From Sphingopyxis sp. MWB1 (GTDB lineage: Bacteria > Pseudomonadota > Alphaproteobacteria > Sphingomonadales > Sphingomonadaceae): a stretch of DNA of 64,000 nt. The notes below the pieces were generated by a model. The model made no database searches and had not been told where the DNA came from. It saw only the letters and a list, made by a program, of their open reading frames with translations. Within the stretch, counting starts at the first letter, position 1. Every line of letters starts with the position of its first letter. The translations under genes and the position numbers were made by a program. Of the stretch, positions 61,745-64,000 are shown in pieces. The DNA lies in contig NZ_JQFJ01000002.1 in assembly GCF_000763945.1 (NCBI RefSeq), positions 744,001-808,000 on the forward strand. Direction: 5' to 3'.

Positions 61745-62062
61745 ATGCCGAAATTCGTCTTCGCTTATCATGGCGGACCGCAGGGCCTTTCGCCCGAAGA
61801 AGGCCGGGCGCATATGGAAAATTGGAAGGCATGGATGGCCAGCCTTGGCGGTGCGGTCATCGACCCCGGTCTGCCGCTCGGCAAATCCTGCACCGTCTCG
61901 GCGGCCGGGGTGAGCGCGGATGGCGGTGCCAATCCGCTGGCGGGCTTCACGGTCATCGAAGCCGCCGACCTGGACGCCGCCACCGCCATGGCGCAGCGTT
62001 CGCCGCATATCGCCATCGGCGGCACCATAGAGGTCGCGCCCGCGCTCGACATGCCGATGTAA
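61745..62062 (+). CDS. YciI-like DGPF domain protein
   Basis: 105 residues starting MPKFVFAYHGGPQGLSPEEG, a fold of the YciI/DGPF type (dimeric alpha-beta barrel), ending GTIEVAPALDMPM. An AACGGAGGA Shine-Dalgarno is placed five bases before ATG 61745. Function is unknown; it probably shares a promoter controlled by the neighbouring TetR site. Confidence 0.85.
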   Translation: MPKFVFAYHGGPQGLSPEEGRAHMENWKAWMASLGGAVIDPGLPLGKSCTVSAAGVSADGGANPLAGFTVIEAADLDAATAMAQRSPHIAIGGTIEVAPALDMPM

Positions 62063-62106
62063 AAGCGGCCTTCGCCTGTCACTCCCCTTTTGGAAAGGAT
62101 CGCGCC

Positions 62107-62556
62107 ATGACCGGATTGTCCGGAGCCTGCCTGTGCGGGCAGATTCGCTATTCGACCCCCGCCGTGCCGCTTGTCGTCGGCCATTGCCATTGCATCGACT
62201 GCCGCAAGAGCAGCGGCACCGGCCATTCCACCCATATCCTCATCCCCGAGGAAGGGTTTGAAATGACAGGCGAACCGCGCTTCTATGACCATCCCGCCGA
62301 CAGCCGCCATATCGTCAGCCGTGGCTTTTGCGCCGATTGCGGGTCGCCCATTCTGTCGCGCAATTCGGCGATGCCCGCCCTGCTAGCGCTGCGCGCTTCC
62401 AGCCTCGACGATCCCGGCGCGGTCACCCCGCAGATGATCGTCTACGCCAGCCGCGCGCCCGCCTGGGACGCGATGGACCCCGCCCTCCCCTGTTTCGCCC
62501 ATATGCCGGAGGAGAGCGCGGTGGCCGAGATGATCGGCGGCGCGGCACCGGACTGA
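62107..62556 (+). CDS. GFA family zinc-binding protein
   Basis: 149 residues with the zinc-ligand pattern of GFA proteins (glutathione-dependent formaldehyde-activating fold): GACLCGQIRY, GHCHCIDCRKSSG and FCADCGSP. Forty-four bases after the YciI-like gene on the same strand. Enzymatic activity in the subfamily is unproven. Confidence 0.87.
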   Translation: MTGLSGACLCGQIRYSTPAVPLVVGHCHCIDCRKSSGTGHSTHILIPEEGFEMTGEPRFYDHPADSRHIVSRGFCADCGSPILSRNSAMPALLALRASSLDDPGAVTPQMIVYASRAPAWDAMDPALPCFAHMPEESAVAEMIGGAAPD

Positions 62557-62639
62557 CGCTACGGCGCGGTCGCAAGGCGGAGGCGACAGGACGCAAGCAG
62601 GGGGTGCAAAAGCATCGCGCGGGTCGCTATAGCCTTGTC

Positions 62640-63848
62640 ATGTTTTCGCTCACCCCCCAGGATAGCGCCGTTCTCGACCGCGCCGCCGCCGCGCCGATGC
62701 TTGCACAGGTTGAACAATGGGCCGCGATTAACAGCGGGACGACCAATTTGGCCGGGCTGAAAATCATGGCGGCGACGCTCGCCGATGCCTTTTCGGCGCT
62801 GCCCGGCGAAGTGCGGCTAGTCGCGCCAGATCCGGTGGAAAGTGTCGATGCGGCAGGACAGGTGCAGACCAGCCAGCGCGGCGAGCATCTGCATCTGTCG
62901 GTGCGCCCCGACGCGCCGGTGCAACTGCTCTTCACCGGCCATATGGACACGGTTTTTCCTGCCGATCACCCCTTTCAGACGCTGACATGGCGCGAGGAAG
63001 GCGTGCTGAACGGCCCCGGTACCGCCGACATGAAGGGCGGGCTGTCGGTGATCCTCGCTGCCCTGTCGGCGATCGAAACATCGCCGCTCGCCCCGCGCAT
63101 CGGCTATGATGTGATGATCAACAGCGACGAGGAAACGGGAAGCCACGCCTCCGCCGCGCTGATCGCCGAACTTGCCAAGGGGAAAATGGCCGCGCTCACC
63201 TATGAACCCGCGCTTCCCGATGGAACATTGGCGGGCGCACGTCCGGGAAGCGGCAACTTCAGCATCACGATTCATGGCCTGTCCGCCCATGCCGGACGCA
63301 ACCCGGAAGAGGGGCGCAACGCCCTTGTCGCCGCCGCCGATCTCGCGCTGCGCCTCAATGCCATGAAATCACTGGAATTAAAGGTTAATCCTGCAAAAAT
63401 TGACGGCGGCGGGCCCAATAATGTCGTGCCCGACCAAGCCATTTTGCGCGTCAACATGCGCCCCTCCACGCCCGAGGCAATGGCGAGAGCCGAAGTGATG
63501 CTGCGTGACACTATTGCCAACATCCAGCGCGACCACGACGTCCACTGCCACCTCCACGGCGGCTTCAACCGCCCGCCCAAGCCGCTCGATGAAGCGGCTT
63601 CCCGCCTCTTCACGCTGGTACGCGACTGCGGAGCCGCGCTCGGCCTCCAGATCGGCTGGAATGCAACCGGCGGGGTGTGCGACGGCAATAATATCGCCGC
63701 CTGCGGCATTCCCGTCGTCGACACCATGGGCCCGCGCGGCGGCGCCATTCATTCACCGGACGAATTTCTGATCGTCGACAGCCTCGCCGAACGCGCGAAA
63801 TTGTCGGCGCTCACTATCCTGCAACTAGCAGAACGGGGGACTGTGTGA
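62640..63848 (+). CDS. M20 family metallopeptidase/hydrolase
   Basis: 402 residues, similar to carboxypeptidase G2 and acetylornithine deacetylase: FTGHMDTVFPAD (first metal ligand), GTADMKGGLSV (bridging Asp), SDEETGSHASAALI (catalytic Glu) and a dimerisation domain ending near residue 320. The stop overlaps the astA GTG as GTGA, which points to an acyl-amino acid hydrolase linked to arginine catabolism, but the substrate is unknown. Confidence 0.85.
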   Translation: MFSLTPQDSAVLDRAAAAPMLAQVEQWAAINSGTTNLAGLKIMAATLADAFSALPGEVRLVAPDPVESVDAAGQVQTSQRGEHLHLSVRPDAPVQLLFTGHMDTVFPADHPFQTLTWREEGVLNGPGTADMKGGLSVILAALSAIETSPLAPRIGYDVMINSDEETGSHASAALIAELAKGKMAALTYEPALPDGTLAGARPGSGNFSITIHGLSAHAGRNPEEGRNALVAAADLALRLNAMKSLELKVNPAKIDGGGPNNVVPDQAILRVNMRPSTPEAMARAEVMLRDTIANIQRDHDVHCHLHGGFNRPPKPLDEAASRLFTLVRDCGAALGLQIGWNATGGVCDGNNIAACGIPVVDTMGPRGGAIHSPDEFLIVDSLAERAKLSALTILQLAERGTV

Positions 63849-64000
63849 ATTATGTGATCCGGGCGGCCAAGCCAGGCGATCTGCAAAGCATTTACGAAAT
63901 GGCGAAGCTGACGGGCGGCGGCTTCACCAACCTCCCCCCCGACAAAAAGGCGCTGCGGACCAAGCTCGAACGCGCCGAGGCCGGATTTGCGAGCGACAAG
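63845..64000 (+). CDS. astA: Arginine N-succinyltransferase, N-terminal fragment
   Basis: The 52 visible codons read VNYVIRAAKPGDLQSIYEMA and on to LTGGGFTNLPPDKKALRTKLERAEAGF, matching the AstA N-terminus (RxAxxxDLxxIxxLAxxTGxGxTxLPxD). AstA is the first enzyme of the AST arginine degradation pathway. GTG start with GTGA overlap to the M20 gene. Truncated by the window end. Confidence 0.85.
   Translation, partial: MNYVIRAAKPGDLQSIYEMAKLTGGGFTNLPPDKKALRTKLERAEAGFASDK

Overview
The window looks like a chromosomal segment of an alphaproteobacterium of the order Sphingomonadales, most like Sphingopyxis or Sphingomonas. Support comes from the high G+C content, the aa3 oxidase operon order, class I lysyl-tRNA synthetase, the rpmF-plsX-fabH-ihfA-merR cluster, the aroQ-accB-accC cluster and the GC-rich intergenic palindromes. 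Genus assignment is inference. There is no rRNA, tRNA, CRISPR array, prophage or classical IS transposase that I can see. About 75 protein genes are supported. Most are housekeeping genes in short operons with 1-4 base stop/start overlaps (ATGA, GTGA, TTGA) and several TTG starts.

Layout. 1-6.6 kb (minus strand): a complete cytochrome c oxidase operon read as ctaC-ctaD-small ORF-ctaB-coxF-like-ctaG-ctaE-DUF983-SURF1, followed by the 5' end of thrC. 6.8-10.6 kb (plus): pyrE-pdxJ, then acpS-lepB-AI-2E family permease. 10.6-16.1 kb: FKBP isomerase, rpsU, class II aldolase, DUF2938, an orphan [2Fe-2S] protein, an RcnB-like protein with five acidic loop repeats, and a secreted amidohydrolase. 16.3-23.9 kb: a PAS-GGDEF-EAL-PilZ protein, fatty acid desaturase, short asparaginase, class I lysK, a low-complexity protein and a PilZ protein. 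23.9-29.4 kb: DinG-like helicase, sixA, a divergent TetR/oxidoreductase pair around a 33-bp interrupted palindrome, merR and ihfA. 29.5-31.8 kb: fabH, plsX, rpmF. 32.1-41.1 kb: MAPEG, MBL hydrolase, a GIY-YIG gene bracketed by inverted repeats, a retropepsin-like protease, ygfZ, pyrC, rarD and several small envelope proteins. 41.2-49.9 kb: csbD, a solitary mreB, amidohydrolase, thiSG, aroQ-accBC, two L,D-transpeptidases and an ArsC-like protein. 49.9-64 kb: a TonB-like protein, recF, a small protein plus PspC, trhO, GMC oxidoreductase, corA, glcB, a GGDEF protein, a TetR gene with an in-frame amber codon next to YciI-like and GFA genes, then an M20 hydrolase coupled to astA (cut by the window end).

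Theme. Respiration, fatty acid and lipid precursor supply (acpS, plsX, fabH, accBC, desaturase), pyrimidine synthesis (pyrE, pyrC), vitamin synthesis (pdxJ, thiSG), cell-wall enzymes and c-di-GMP signalling (two GGDEF proteins, two PilZ domains).

The most unusual non-coding material is a set of intergenic inverted-repeat families: (A) a GTCATCCCGGGCTTGACCCG-type palindrome that brackets the GIY-YIG gene in inverted orientation; (B) 65-125 bp units with GTCATTGCGA...TCGCAATGAC ends; (C) 8-bp periodic RCRCRRAG repeats occurring as inverted pairs with 92- and 95-bp spacers; (D) short CCCGC/GCGGG hairpins. They concentrate in the gaps at 20.8, 22.6, 33.3-34.1, 41.1, 48.5, 52.7, 53.6 and 59.4-59.7 kb.
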